Source: Paenibacillus sp. FSL R5-0623
Lineage (GTDB): Bacteria > Bacillota > Bacilli > Paenibacillales > Paenibacillaceae
Assembly: GCF_037974265.1 (NCBI RefSeq)
Contig: NZ_CP150233.1
Coordinates: 1,364,001-1,428,000 of the forward strand
DNA length: 64,000 nt
Direction: 5' to 3'
The notes beneath the pieces were generated by a model. The model did not search any database, was not told the origin of the DNA, and worked only from the letters and a program-made list of their open reading frames with translations. A program made the position numbers and the translations under genes. Below, piece by piece: positions 1-7,972 of this stretch (positions are counted from its first letter, which is position 1; each line of letters begins with the position of its first letter).

Positions 1-858
1 CTTGTAGCGGATTCGGCATATCCTGAACCGGAGGTGGTGACGGATGTGGGTGCTGGCTTGGAAAATAAACAGCTAGTGGCTGTAGCAACCGATCAAGTTG
101 TCCCGTTCGACATGACCTCCGAACTGGATCGTATGACCAAGGGTCACCCAGGTAATTCCGGGGAGAACACAAGCATCGATATCGAGATTATTGCCATTAC
201 GGCTCTGGATCAGGTGCAGGCTGCGTTGGAGCAATTGACGCTGAATAGTGAGCAAGGTCTGCCTTCGGTATTGATTGATTTTGTGGGTAAAGGACCAGCC
301 AATGTTGATGTTGCCGAAGCATTGCTCAACAGTCCATATACCGGACGGGTTCTGGGATACAGTGCATGGAATACACCGGGTAATAAGATCGGTATTGCTG
401 TAGGTATGGGGCAGTCGAGGTACGCATTGATCACAACAGAGAAGCATGAGCATAAGTTGCGAGATGCTATGAATGCGCATGGCTCGCTGTTGTTTAAGCG
501 TTTCCTGAAGGATTACTACTACAAAGCGGTAGCGATTGCGGACATCCGCACATATTCCCGAGCCCATGCGCTGTATACCAACGTGGCTACCCTTTCGGAT
601 CAAAATATGTTGCTGTTCAACTCAGAGGAAGACTATGCCCATTTGCAAACATTGCTCCGTGATTTGATGCAGACGTATACCACGGCGCTTGCGAATAAAA
701 CAGCCTTCCAGACAGGCAGTGTGGCGATTAAGCAGATCTGTAATGACGAATTGTCCTACGCGACGTATGCTAGTGCGCTGCTGGAATATGCGAATCCGGA
801 TTTCATCTGGGGCCGTGCGTTTGAGATTACGTTGAACCCGAAGGTTGCTTTGAACTAA
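1..858 (+). CDS. DUF4127 family protein, C-terminal part (5' end outside window)
   Basis: The reading frame is open from the first base, so the gene starts upstream of the window and only about 285 C-terminal residues are visible. The visible part carries family landmarks: a VADSAYP segment at the start, a YSAWNTPGN motif near the middle and a KRFLKDYYYK stretch, which match the C-terminal half of DUF4127 proteins (usually about 500 residues). No biochemical function is established for this family, and I see no catalytic motif I can name. It ends just before a small minus-strand gene remnant and is unrelated to the tail genes that follow. The family assignment is by recognition of motifs, not by a search. 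Confidence 0.7.
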   Translation, partial: LVADSAYPEPEVVTDVGAGLENKQLVAVATDQVVPFDMTSELDRMTKGHPGNSGENTSIDIEIIAITALDQVQAALEQLTLNSEQGLPSVLIDFVGKGPANVDVAEALLNSPYTGRVLGYSAWNTPGNKIGIAVGMGQSRYALITTEKHEHKLRDAMNAHGSLLFKRFLKDYYYKAVAIADIRTYSRAHALYTNVATLSDQNMLLFNSEEDYAHLQTLLRDLMQTYTTALANKTAFQTGSVAIKQICNDELSYATYASALLEYANPDFIWGRAFEITLNPKVALN

Positions 859-862
859 ACTG

Positions 863-1099
863 CTATCTCACCATGGGCTCCTCATGTTTAGGTTGATCAC
901 TGGTATGACTGTACTGCTTAATCTCTCCATTTTTAAAAATGATGTATTGATACTTCGCTTCCAGTTCATCCGCGAATGTTACTGAGGCACCGTAAGGTGC
1001 TTCAGAGCTTTTTGAAGAGTAGGTACCTTTTACTTCGATAAGCTGTTCGGGTGAGTAACCTTTCTGTTTCAAATAAAAGAAAGCGAGCTGCCAGGTCAA
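863..1099 (-). pseudogene. DUF3139-like fragment
   Basis: This 78-codon frame has the look of the DUF3139 family core (YLKQKGY, VKGTY, EAPYGASVTFADE), which in intact proteins follows an N-terminal membrane anchor. Here the anchor is missing. The only available start is a TTG that lies in the loop of a transcription terminator hairpin (1079-1114), and there is no ribosome-binding site before it. It therefore looks like the 3' end of a gene truncated by rearrangement. Downstream on its strand it abuts the DUF4127 gene. It could be an expressed small protein with a start I cannot see, but that is less likely. Confidence 0.4.
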
Positions 1100-1114
1100 T
1101 GGTAGCTCGCTTTC
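1071..1114 (-). terminator. Rho-independent terminator of the 1121-1597 gene
   Basis: A 14-bp stem (1079-1092 pairing with 1101-1114, one wobble) with an 8-nt loop is followed on the minus strand by TTTTATTT. It sits directly after the stop codon of the minus-strand membrane protein gene. It overlaps the first codons of the DUF3139-like fragment. Confidence 0.75.
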
Positions 1115-1120
1115 TATCGT

Positions 1121-1597
1121 TTAAATTAAAATGATGGTAATTATTAAAAAAATTAATATAACAAAGGATACTAATAGAAATGATTTAGGATTTAAGCGCT
1201 TTTGCGCCACCCATATTCCATATGATGAAACAAGAGCTGCAATTAAAAAGAATAAATAAAATAAAAATCCTTCTTGAGTAAAAGGGAAACTGATATTAGC
1301 GAAATTAAAAAAACCAGAAAGGAATGGAATAATATAAACCGGAATAATTGCTACAATTGCAAATAAAATTGTTTGTGTCCAAAAAAAATACTTATTAATC
1401 AATTTCAAAAAGAAAATGGACAAAATAAATAATAACAAGTTTACTGTGAAAAAAGTCGGTGCAGTCCAAGTAATTAGTTGTCCCCAATCACTAACTTTTT
1501 CATTATACAGAAGAAACATGCTTAAAGTGTAGGTAACTATTCCTGCACAGTAGCTAGAGATCAACACCCATATATAAATTAAATCCGATTTTTTCAT
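1121..1597 (-). CDS. Small integral membrane protein, unknown function
   Basis: The product is about 158 residues, with five or so hydrophobic segments spread over its whole length, separated by short charged loops. I do not recognise a family. The ATG at 1597 is preferred over the one at 1615 because GGAGGCG lies 5 nt before it. The gene is markedly AT-rich compared with its neighbours, which suggests recent acquisition or relaxed selection. It has its own terminator (1071-1114) and is transcribed away from the tail modules. A role as an immunity or accessory protein for the adjacent bacteriocin is only a guess from position. Confidence 0.6.
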   Translation of the reverse strand: MKKSDLIYIWVLISSYCAGIVTYTLSMFLLYNEKVSDWGQLITWTAPTFFTVNLLLFILSIFFLKLINKYFFWTQTILFAIVAIIPVYIIPFLSGFFNFANISFPFTQEGFLFYLFFLIAALVSSYGIWVAQKRLNPKSFLLVSFVILIFLIITIILI

Positions 1598-1692
1598 TAC
1601 TTCGCCTCCAATCATGATATAACGCTATCACTTTATTAAATAGTATATTTTTACATTTTATTTGTCTAGATAAATGAGAAAAAAATCACAAT

Positions 1693-1797
1693 CTAGAATC
1701 GTCTTTTTTCCACCCGAATGACTCCCTTAATCGCACCGAAGTCGTACGGAACACCATCCGCGCTAGGAATGAAAAGGTGTAAGATTGTATTATCCGA
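1693..1797 (-). pseudogene. Possible 3' remnant of a gene
   Basis: On the minus strand a stretch of about 34 codons reads plausibly as protein (including PSADGVPYDFGAIKG and VEKRRF before a TAG at 1693-1695) but has no start codon and is preceded by an in-frame stop. It looks like the end of a lost gene left at the boundary of the tail region. The family is not recognised. Confidence 0.25.
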
Positions 1798-1840
1798 TCA
1801 ATAGCAAGGGACGCACCGAAAGCACATACGCTAATGTACA

Positions 1841-1865
1841 GACCGGCAAGGTGGCCGGTCTTTTT
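1841..1865 (+). terminator. Terminator-like hairpin before tail module 1
   Basis: GACCGGC (1841-1847) pairs perfectly with GCCGGTC (1854-1860) around a 6-nt loop and is followed by TTTTT. It lies about 135 nt before the first tail gene. It either isolates the module from upstream transcription or acts as a control point for readthrough. Confidence 0.7.
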
Positions 1866-1999
1866 GATGCGGTGAATGTAGTCCCGGTACTGGTTCGGTC
1901 GGAATACAGACTCTGAGTTAAAAGGGGGAGTCTACTGAGCTGCTGCACTGTCGCTGCACCGTGTGGGCAGATCTCAAACTTGCAGCCAAAGGGGGCGAA

Positions 2000-2929
2000 A
2001 TGAATGTGTCTATGAGAAAAGAGATTAACACTGCCATGAGCACCAGTAAAATGAGTACGCTCATTAAAAAAACGCTGAAACAGAAGCTCGCGGTACTTGT
2101 TCCAGATTGGGACGGTCGTGTGCTGGATGTACCAGCGTCAGGCGAAATGCTAACTGGCCCTTGTGCAGTCGTTACGTTTGCCGAAGAGGTGCCGAAGTCT
2201 GCCTGGGCGGGATATCGAAGGATTATTAAAATCTCACCATACGCTCGTCCGGAAGATGGTGGCGCTGAACAAGTGGAAGCTTGGTCAGCCCTTCTAATCG
2301 AAGGGTTGCACCAGGTAAGGCTGGTGGATGAAGCAGGTGGGGCATTCACATGTATCTATCTGGGTTCTTCAGATAGTGATCGGGTGGATGCCGGGTCTGG
2401 CATGGTTACGCGGAGTCTGCGGTTCGGGGTGTATGTTCCTGAAGACTCGGGAGCTGTCCTCGCTGAAACAGAGGACGCGTGGTTAGCTGCGCTTCAAGGC
2501 TGGACACAGCAGGAGCTTGGCTCGAACTGGTCGGTATATGGGGATGTCTGGCCTGGTGGGTACGAGAAGCCGTCTGTATTGTGGCGATTGGCCGGATGCA
2601 GCACGTCTGTGGCGGGCACTTCGGCATTGGAGGTTCGACAACAGTGGATTGGGCATGTGCTCACCGATCATTCGGTGCTAACACGCCAGACCGTTACTCG
2701 GTTGGTAGAGCAACTTGCAGTGCAATCTCGTCTTGCCATCACTGAAACGGGTGGCGAAGAGCACGAAGGTAACACAAGGTATGTGACGGTGGATGAGGTC
2801 ACGGCAGATCTGCAGACGGATGCATATCTGAATGGTCAGATTCGCCTGGCGTTGCAACAGCGGATTCATCGTCCGGGTACAAATGTACCTTTCATTCGTG
2901 AGATTCACCATAGCAAAGGGATGGAGTAA
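2000..2929 (+). CDS. Tail terminator-like protein with two tandem domains (module 1)
   Basis: This 309-residue protein is the first gene of module 1 and occupies the position of the tail-terminator (XkdJ-type) gene, directly before the YkzM-like and sheath genes. It reads as two domains of similar size, about residues 20-150 and 155-300. The second resembles the single-domain 139-residue product at 14091 in module 2. A terminator caps the tail tube and stops sheath growth; that role is inferred from position and weak similarity. ATG 2000 was chosen because AAAGGGGGCGAA precedes it; a GTG at 1961 lacks such a site. About 200 nt of mostly non-coding DNA follow, with an 18-codon frame starting right at the stop (2930) and three copies of a TTCATAGG motif. 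Confidence 0.55.
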   Translation: MNVSMRKEINTAMSTSKMSTLIKKTLKQKLAVLVPDWDGRVLDVPASGEMLTGPCAVVTFAEEVPKSAWAGYRRIIKISPYARPEDGGAEQVEAWSALLIEGLHQVRLVDEAGGAFTCIYLGSSDSDRVDAGSGMVTRSLRFGVYVPEDSGAVLAETEDAWLAALQGWTQQELGSNWSVYGDVWPGGYEKPSVLWRLAGCSTSVAGTSALEVRQQWIGHVLTDHSVLTRQTVTRLVEQLAVQSRLAITETGGEEHEGNTRYVTVDEVTADLQTDAYLNGQIRLALQQRIHRPGTNVPFIREIHHSKGME

Positions 2930-3127
2930 ATGTTTAGTCGAGAGGAACTCCATCACAGGTGGTTCCAGATGATAACTTTAGAATGAGAATGTAGTTTTGA
3001 GATGATAGATGTAGCTTCAACATTATAGCTTCAAATTCATAGGTTCATAGGGTCGAAAATTCATAGGTCAAGTTTAAAGATCAACGATTCACGAAATTAG
3101 TAGTCCAACAAATGAGGTGAGATGGCA

Positions 3128-3328
3128 ATGGCAAGCTCAGTGAAAAAAAGCAAACAGACAGCCCCGCGGTATACACGGGCAGAATTGATGAATCATGCAG
3201 AAGCTCTCTTTGCCGTTAAGGCAGAGGTGCTGTACGGTGCGCTGTACGAAGCGGCGCAAGAGACGTTTTCCATTGAAGAAACGCAGGAACGAATTAACCA
3301 ATTTATGAAAGCGAAGGTGAAGGGATAA
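3128..3328 (+). CDS. YqzN/YkzM-type small phage protein (module 1)
   Basis: A 66-residue protein located immediately before the sheath gene, exactly where ykzM (PBSX) and yqzN (skin element) lie in Bacillus subtilis. It matches their pattern: a basic N-terminus, PRYTRAELMNHA, then a helical core ending in ETQERINQFMKAK. Its function is unknown; position suggests a role in sheath or terminator assembly. ATG 3128 has better spacing to GAGGTGAG than ATG 3122. Its last base overlaps the sheath start (translational coupling). The paralogue in module 2 is at 14608. Confidence 0.7.
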   Translation: MASSVKKSKQTAPRYTRAELMNHAEALFAVKAEVLYGALYEAAQETFSIEETQERINQFMKAKVKG

Positions 3329-4791
3329 TGGCAGGTGGAACTTGGGAGCAAACGAATCGTCCGGTCCTTCCGGGCTTATATATGAATTTTCAGGCGGCAG
3401 CATCCTCAGCCATTCAGGCAGGTACACGGGGAACGGTCGTTGTGCCAGTCAAGGCCAACTGGGGTCCGGTGAGGACTTTTGTTGAAGTAGGGAGCGAAGC
3501 GGCGATTGAACGTATTTATGCGGCGAATGTGCTGGACAACGGTACGGCTTATACGTCCTTGAAACTTGCCTTGTTGGGTGGGCCGAAGAAGTTACTCGCT
3601 TATCGGGTAGCAAGTGCTGCGGCCAAAGCAGCCACGCTTACCTTGAAGGACAGCGGTGATGTGAATGTGTTGCAACTGGATGCGAAGTATCCGGGAGATC
3701 GTGCAAATGGATTCTACGTCACCATCCAGCCGGGTGTGATTGATAATACGAAACATGAAGTGCGTCTCTTCGAAGGCAACCGGATGTTGTATGCGCTCCT
3801 GACAGCAGATATTACAGCAGCTTCTCTGGCAAAAGAGATTAACGCGGATGAACAAAATGTCTGGGTAACGGCGCAGGCGATTGGCGATGGTACTGGCGTG
3901 GTTGCTACCGTTGCGGGTGCGGCATTCAAAGGCGGCGTAAGTGGCAACGATGACCTGACCAATGCAGAATACATTGCTGTACAGGGTGCGCTGGAAGGGG
4001 AGCAATTCGACGTCTTGGCTTTGGATCAGGCGGCAGATGCACCTCTGCTTGCGAGTTTTGCGGCATGGGTGAAACGTGTGCGTAGTGAAGGTAAACCGGT
4101 GGTGGCTGTATTTGGCGGTTCCGCAGCGGACGATACCTCTGCTACAGCAGCACAAAAAGCTGCAGCACGTTCGCTTATGCTCAATCATGAAGGTGTGATT
4201 AATGTCGGTACAGGCGTGCGTCTTGGGGATGCATTCTACAGCTCGGCGGAAACGTCTGCTTATGTTGCAGGACTGATCGCCGGACAACGTCTGAACCAAT
4301 CCACAACCTATGCATCTACTCCGTTCGATGATGTGACACGTCGGTGGACGCGTGCAGAACAGGAGCAGGCAGTACAGAATGGCGTATTTATTTTCTTCCA
4401 TGATGGACGTCAGGTGAAAGCACTTCGTGGTGTAAACACACTGGTAACGCCAGCCGCTGGACAGAATAATGCGTGGAAAAAAATCCGTTCCATTCGTGTG
4501 TTGGACGCCATTAACACGGATCTGCAACGTTCCGCGGAAGATACGTATATCGGTAAAGTGAACAATACCGAAGAGGGTCGTCAGGCATTGATTAGTGCCA
4601 TGAAGGCCTATTTGGCGCTGCTAGCACAGAGCAATGTGATTGAAGCCGACGGTTATGATGTCATTCTTGACCCCGCGTATTACGGTGCTGCACCAGTTCT
4701 CAAACCGGAAGCGGATCAAGTATTCCTGCAATGGAATGTGAAGCTGACGGATGTGATGGAGCAGTTGTTTGGTACATTTTACGTGCAATAA
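3328..4791 (+). CDS. xkdK: Contractile tail sheath protein (module 1)
   Basis: This 487-residue protein polymerises around the tail tube and contracts to drive it through the target envelope. It opens with MAGGTWEQTNRPVLPGLYMNF, the hallmark N-terminus of XkdK-type sheaths, and has the conserved C-terminal core near residues 390-410 (IRVLDAINTDL, IGKVNNTEEGR) found in contractile sheaths. The module 2 sheath (14844) shares these landmarks but is about 50 residues shorter. The start overlaps the stop of the preceding gene. A structured repeat (4841-4962) lies between this gene and the tube gene. Confidence 0.92.
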   Translation: MAGGTWEQTNRPVLPGLYMNFQAAASSAIQAGTRGTVVVPVKANWGPVRTFVEVGSEAAIERIYAANVLDNGTAYTSLKLALLGGPKKLLAYRVASAAAKAATLTLKDSGDVNVLQLDAKYPGDRANGFYVTIQPGVIDNTKHEVRLFEGNRMLYALLTADITAASLAKEINADEQNVWVTAQAIGDGTGVVATVAGAAFKGGVSGNDDLTNAEYIAVQGALEGEQFDVLALDQAADAPLLASFAAWVKRVRSEGKPVVAVFGGSAADDTSATAAQKAAARSLMLNHEGVINVGTGVRLGDAFYSSAETSAYVAGLIAGQRLNQSTTYASTPFDDVTRRWTRAEQEQAVQNGVFIFFHDGRQVKALRGVNTLVTPAAGQNNAWKKIRSIRVLDAINTDLQRSAEDTYIGKVNNTEEGRQALISAMKAYLALLAQSNVIEADGYDVILDPAYYGAAPVLKPEADQVFLQWNVKLTDVMEQLFGTFYVQ

Positions 4792-4840
4792 GGTTTCTAG
4801 AATAATTACTATATGTTGAACTGATGGTTTACACGATAAC

Positions 4841-4962
4841 GGAGAGGGCAGAAAAAATCTGAAGAAGCGAAGCGCTCGCCTTTATCACCGGATTTTCCCT
4901 TTTTGTAAAGGAATAAAAAAATCTGGGGATAACAGCGATCGGAAGATTGTTCTGACTGCGGA
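4841..4962 (+). repeat. Structured dispersed repeat, copy A
   Basis: This is one of four copies of a roughly 120-135 bp element in the window. Shared landmarks are GAAGAAGCGAAGCG, TCGCCTT, a long imperfect hairpin (TTATCACCGGATTT at 4881-4894 with AAATCTGGGGATAA at 4919-4932), then CAGCGATCGGAAGA. This copy is the most diverged at both ends. It sits 50 nt upstream of the tube gene, within the operon. Confidence 0.8.
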
Positions 4963-5012
4963 GTTATACCGTGTAATATTTATTAGTTCAACGAACCCAA
5001 GGAGGAAAATAT

Positions 5013-5420
5013 ATGTTGGATGCGTCAAGAGTAATTCTCGGTACCCATGGTCAGCTGCATATCGATGGTGTGTGGCAGACAAACATTAACAAGCTGGAAG
5101 CAAGTGTGGAGATTGAAAAGCGTGAGTTGAACCTGGTCGGTAACGACTGGAAAGTGCATAAAAACGGTGCGAAAAAAGGAACAGGCACGATGACGGGCTA
5201 CAAAGTCACTTCGGATATGATCCAGCGCGGCTTCACCAAATTCGAGATTATTTCCAAGCTGAACGACCCTGAATCGTATGGACACGAGAGTGTTTTGCTG
5301 AAAGGTTGCATGGTGGACAAAATTCAGCTTGCCAACTGGACAGCTGGCGAAGAAGTACCGGAAGAAACAGGCTTTACGTTTGAAGGATTTGAGTTGCTGA
5401 ATCCGATTGTGGCGAACTAA
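5013..5420 (+). CDS. xkdM: Tail tube protein (module 1)
   Basis: The 135-residue product matches XkdM-type tail tube subunits in size and position after the sheath. It begins MLDASRVILGTHGQLHIDG and has the typical tube core with WKVHKNGAKKGTGTMTGYKV and FEIISKLNDPESYGHE. Tube subunits stack as hexameric rings inside the sheath. AAGGAGGAAAATAT precedes the ATG. The separation from the sheath gene by about 220 nt containing a structured repeat is unusual; in module 2 the two genes are separated by one base. Confidence 0.9.
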   Translation: MLDASRVILGTHGQLHIDGVWQTNINKLEASVEIEKRELNLVGNDWKVHKNGAKKGTGTMTGYKVTSDMIQRGFTKFEIISKLNDPESYGHESVLLKGCMVDKIQLANWTAGEEVPEETGFTFEGFELLNPIVAN

Positions 5421-5504
5421 AAATTGGAATAGGCACGTGTGATTGGGCTAGTTTGCTCCAGCGTGGTTGCATAGTTACTTCATATTAATATGGACACCAA
5501 TGCG

Positions 5505-5528
5505 GGCCGAGATGATCTCGGTCTCTTT
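5505..5528 (+). terminator. Hairpin between tube and chaperone genes
   Basis: GGCCGAGA (5505-5512) pairs with TCTCGGTC (5516-5523, one wobble) around a 3-nt loop and is followed by TCTTT. It probably acts as a partial terminator or RNA stabiliser that lets the abundant sheath and tube be expressed above the downstream genes. Confidence 0.45.
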
Positions 5529-5597
5529 GTGGTCTCTACAGGCTTGGAAGCTGGCATAGATAAACCCATTTGTGAAATAAGAAGGAGATTACACCCG

Positions 5598-6032
5598 ATG
5601 AGTATGAATGAAAATATGTCCGAAGAACAGATTTTGGATCAGTTGTTTGAAGCAGCAGAACGTTTGCCAGAGGAGAATGTGCGCATTCAGCGTCTGGATC
5701 TGCTGTTGACCTTGCGTGGACTGACGTCTTCCAAAGTGGATCACATTCGCGAACGCTGTACGATTCGTAAAACGACCAAAGGCCGCACCGAAGAAAAGGT
5801 GGATACCGAAACGTTTAACGCGCTGCTCATCTCTGAAGCAACGGTGAAATTGAAAGTCCGCAGCCTGGAATTGTCCGGCTGGGGGGACACACGTATTACC
5901 GGCCGCATGAAGTTGTCCGGTGGCGAACAGGCGGTACGTCGCATGCTGCTTGCGGGTGAATTGGATGCCGTAGGTGATAAAGTGCTGGAGCTGTCCGGCT
6001 TCGGTGTGGAGATTGAAGACCTAAAAAACTGA
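5598..6032 (+). CDS. xkdN: Tail assembly chaperone, short form (module 1)
   Basis: This 144-residue protein sits between tube and tape measure, the place of the tail assembly chaperone (XkdN in PBSX, gpG in lambda). ATG 5598 is chosen because AAGGAG lies 8-9 nt upstream; the in-frame region before it lacks coding character. The zero-frame product ends LKN-stop, and the last sense codons contain the slippery heptamer A AAA AAC (6023-6029). The -1 frame downstream is open to 6190 and would add 53 residues. Chaperones of this class bind the tape measure and recruit tube subunits. The paralogue at 16796 ends in the same way. Confidence 0.75.
   Translation: MSMNENMSEEQILDQLFEAAERLPEENVRIQRLDLLLTLRGLTSSKVDHIRERCTIRKTTKGRTEEKVDTETFNALLISEATVKLKVRSLELSGWGDTRITGRMKLSGGEQAVRRMLLAGELDAVGDKVLELSGFGVEIEDLKN
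6023..6029 (+). promoter_or_regulatory. Programmed -1 ribosomal frameshift site (module 1)
   Basis: A AAA AAC in the correct register (codons CTA AAA AAC, then stop TGA) is a canonical -1 slippery heptamer. Slippage lets ribosomes bypass the stop at 6030-6032 and continue in the -1 frame to 6190. Conserved frameshifting between chaperone forms is well documented in many tailed phages; for this gene it is predicted from sequence only. Confidence 0.75.
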
Positions 6033-6190
6033 TTCACTCCGGCGGGATGACCACGTTCCTGTATCACATGTGGGTGCGTCATCATCTCCGGCCCGGAGAG
6101 TTCTGGTCTTTGCCACGCGGGGAGCGTTCGTTGTTAATTGCGTTCTCGGAAGAGGAAATGTCAGCGATAGCCTCGCAAATGAATCGATAA
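6029..6190 (+). CDS. Frameshift extension of the tail assembly chaperone (module 1)
   Basis: Read in the -1 frame from 6029, this segment gives 53 residues with clear protein character (LIHSGGMTTFLYHMWVRHH, then LRPGEFWSLPRGERSLLIAF and a helical EEEMSAIASQMNR end) before TAA at 6188-6190. It has no start signal of its own suited to independent expression. Together with the 144 upstream residues it yields a 197-residue fusion, analogous to lambda gpGT. The T-like part in phages contacts the tube subunit. The tape measure gene starts 24 nt later. Confidence 0.7.
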   Translation: MIHSGGMTTFLYHMWVRHHLRPGEFWSLPRGERSLLIAFSEEEMSAIASQMNR

Positions 6191-6214
6191 CAATATAGGG
6201 CAGGAGGTGAAAAA

Positions 6215-7954
6215 ATGGCAGAAATGATTGTAGGTCTATCCAAATCCAATGCGGAAATGCGGACAACCCTTCGATATCTGGATCAGATCCAACGCTCAAC
6301 GGAACGTCTGGGCAGAGTTCGTTATCAGAGTCTGATTAAGGTGAACAATGAGCTGAGAACGACTGGACGCAGGTTGGAGCATATTTATAGTATGGCTGTG
6401 CGAATCAGCAGGCTGCGAATCACACCGACGATTGGGTTGATTGATAAGCTGAGTCCGGCACTGGATCGCGCATGGGTTAAACTGAATAGTTTCAGGGACC
6501 AGTTGGTTACGGCTTCGGGAACAGTATCGTTTGAAGTTCGGCAGAAGATCGAAGTGGCGATGAGCAAAGGTGGGCCAACTGGCCCAACTATGGCTGTCAT
6601 GATCCAGAACAACAAAAACATTACTAACAATACGAAGGAAGAAGAACCTAAAAAGTGGTGGGAAAACGTACTTGCAGCGGTCCAAGCATTCAATGATTTG
6701 AAGGATGCAGCCTTTAATGTAGGAGATATTTTTAAATTGTTCAAAAAGAAAAAAGAAGAAAGTCCTGCATCAGATCCAACCAGAAGTCCAGCATCCAAAT
6801 GCTGCTGTTGCACAGGTGGAAAGATGGGCAAAAAACGTAGAGTTCGTTCACAGAATGCGGATGGTGGTGGATCAGATCGTGGAAGACGAAATTACCGAAG
6901 CGGTAGAAGGTCTAGTAATCGTTCGAACCGGGGCCCATCTCCAGTACCCAATCCTGTACCTGATACTCCAAATCCTCCGGCCGATCGCAACCGTAATAGG
7001 GGAGGTGGTAGAAGAATACGAGGAAGCGGTAGATTAGGATTTGCGGATGGTGGATTGGGATCTTTAACCGACATGCTGGCTGGTAATGGATTGATGGATA
7101 ATTTAAGTAGTGGCTTTGCCAAAGGAGCAAAAAGGTTGCTTGGACCCATCAGCGTGCTTGCTGATGTGGCAAACGTAGCGACAGCACCCCCGGAAGAGCG
7201 CGGCCGAGCGGTGGGTTCCATGATTGGCGGCACAGCTGGTACTGCGATTGGTAGCGCCATCGGTAGCGTTCTTTTGCCTGGCATCGGAACATGGGTTGGT
7301 GGTGCAGTAGGTGGTTGGGCCGGAAGTGCAGCAGGCGGCTGGATTGGAGACAAAGCGAAGGATATTGGAAACTTTATGTCCAGTGCTACCGAGGGTGTAG
7401 GGGATGCTTTGTCGGGTGCAGCCGATTATGTCTCTGAGAAAACAAAAAAAATCACCGATGGCATATCCGGCTTCTTTGGATTTGGTTCTAAAAAAGAAGA
7501 AAAGACTGTCTCGGCAGCAACGGTGGCTGCACCGTCTCCAGTTGCAACAGGCCCGCAGATGGCACCTGCCTATATGCCACCGGCACTGACCATGACAGGC
7601 CCAACGGCTTATATGAATAGCAAAGTCGGTCAGCCTACAGCTGCTGGATTCATGGGAACAAGCATGATGCAGAGCCAAGCGATGGCGCTTGGTAACGGTG
7701 CGCAGACGAATGGAAAATCGTCCACGATGACGGTACAAATATCCGAAGACCAGATGAGCAGCCTGTCCGGATATTTGAAGGATTTCAAAACCGAAACTAC
7801 CAATCAGATTGCGATAAATATTCCACCAGGTGCGGTGCAGGTGACTGTGCGCGAAAATGCTATTGATTACGACGCTGTCACCAAGCAGGTCGGACAACGG
7901 ATTACGGGCGAGTTCCGCCGTGCGATGGAAAACCGAAAAACGATTATGGCCTAA
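6215..7954 (+). CDS. Tape measure protein, short and atypical (module 1)
   Basis: The 579-residue product lies in the tape measure position after the chaperone and its frameshift extension. Tape measures set tail length; at the usual rough 1.5 angstrom per residue this predicts a tail near 90 nm. Residues 1-120 are helical with repeated R-I/V-T motifs (LRITPTIGLIDKLSPALDRA), seen in tape measures of related elements. Unusual parts follow: four consecutive cysteines (C196-C199), an Arg/Gly/Ser/Pro-rich segment (about 203-290) and a glycine-zipper membrane-like stretch (about 334-390). The C-terminus (about 510-579) is ordinary. AGGAGGTGAAAAA precedes the ATG. It shows little resemblance to the module 2 tape measure. 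Confidence 0.65.
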   Translation: MAEMIVGLSKSNAEMRTTLRYLDQIQRSTERLGRVRYQSLIKVNNELRTTGRRLEHIYSMAVRISRLRITPTIGLIDKLSPALDRAWVKLNSFRDQLVTASGTVSFEVRQKIEVAMSKGGPTGPTMAVMIQNNKNITNNTKEEEPKKWWENVLAAVQAFNDLKDAAFNVGDIFKLFKKKKEESPASDPTRSPASKCCCCTGGKMGKKRRVRSQNADGGGSDRGRRNYRSGRRSSNRSNRGPSPVPNPVPDTPNPPADRNRNRGGGRRIRGSGRLGFADGGLGSLTDMLAGNGLMDNLSSGFAKGAKRLLGPISVLADVANVATAPPEERGRAVGSMIGGTAGTAIGSAIGSVLLPGIGTWVGGAVGGWAGSAAGGWIGDKAKDIGNFMSSATEGVGDALSGAADYVSEKTKKITDGISGFFGFGSKKEEKTVSAATVAAPSPVATGPQMAPAYMPPALTMTGPTAYMNSKVGQPTAAGFMGTSMMQSQAMALGNGAQTNGKSSTMTVQISEDQMSSLSGYLKDFKTETTNQIAINIPPGAVQVTVRENAIDYDAVTKQVGQRITGEFRRAMENRKTIMA

Positions 7955-7972
7955 GCAGAAAGGAGGCCGTGT

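Noticed and set aside
1660..1990. LexA/DinR box controlling the tail modules
   Set aside because: I looked for GAAC-N4-GTTC-type sites before module 1 and saw no convincing match, so SOS control is not supported from this window.
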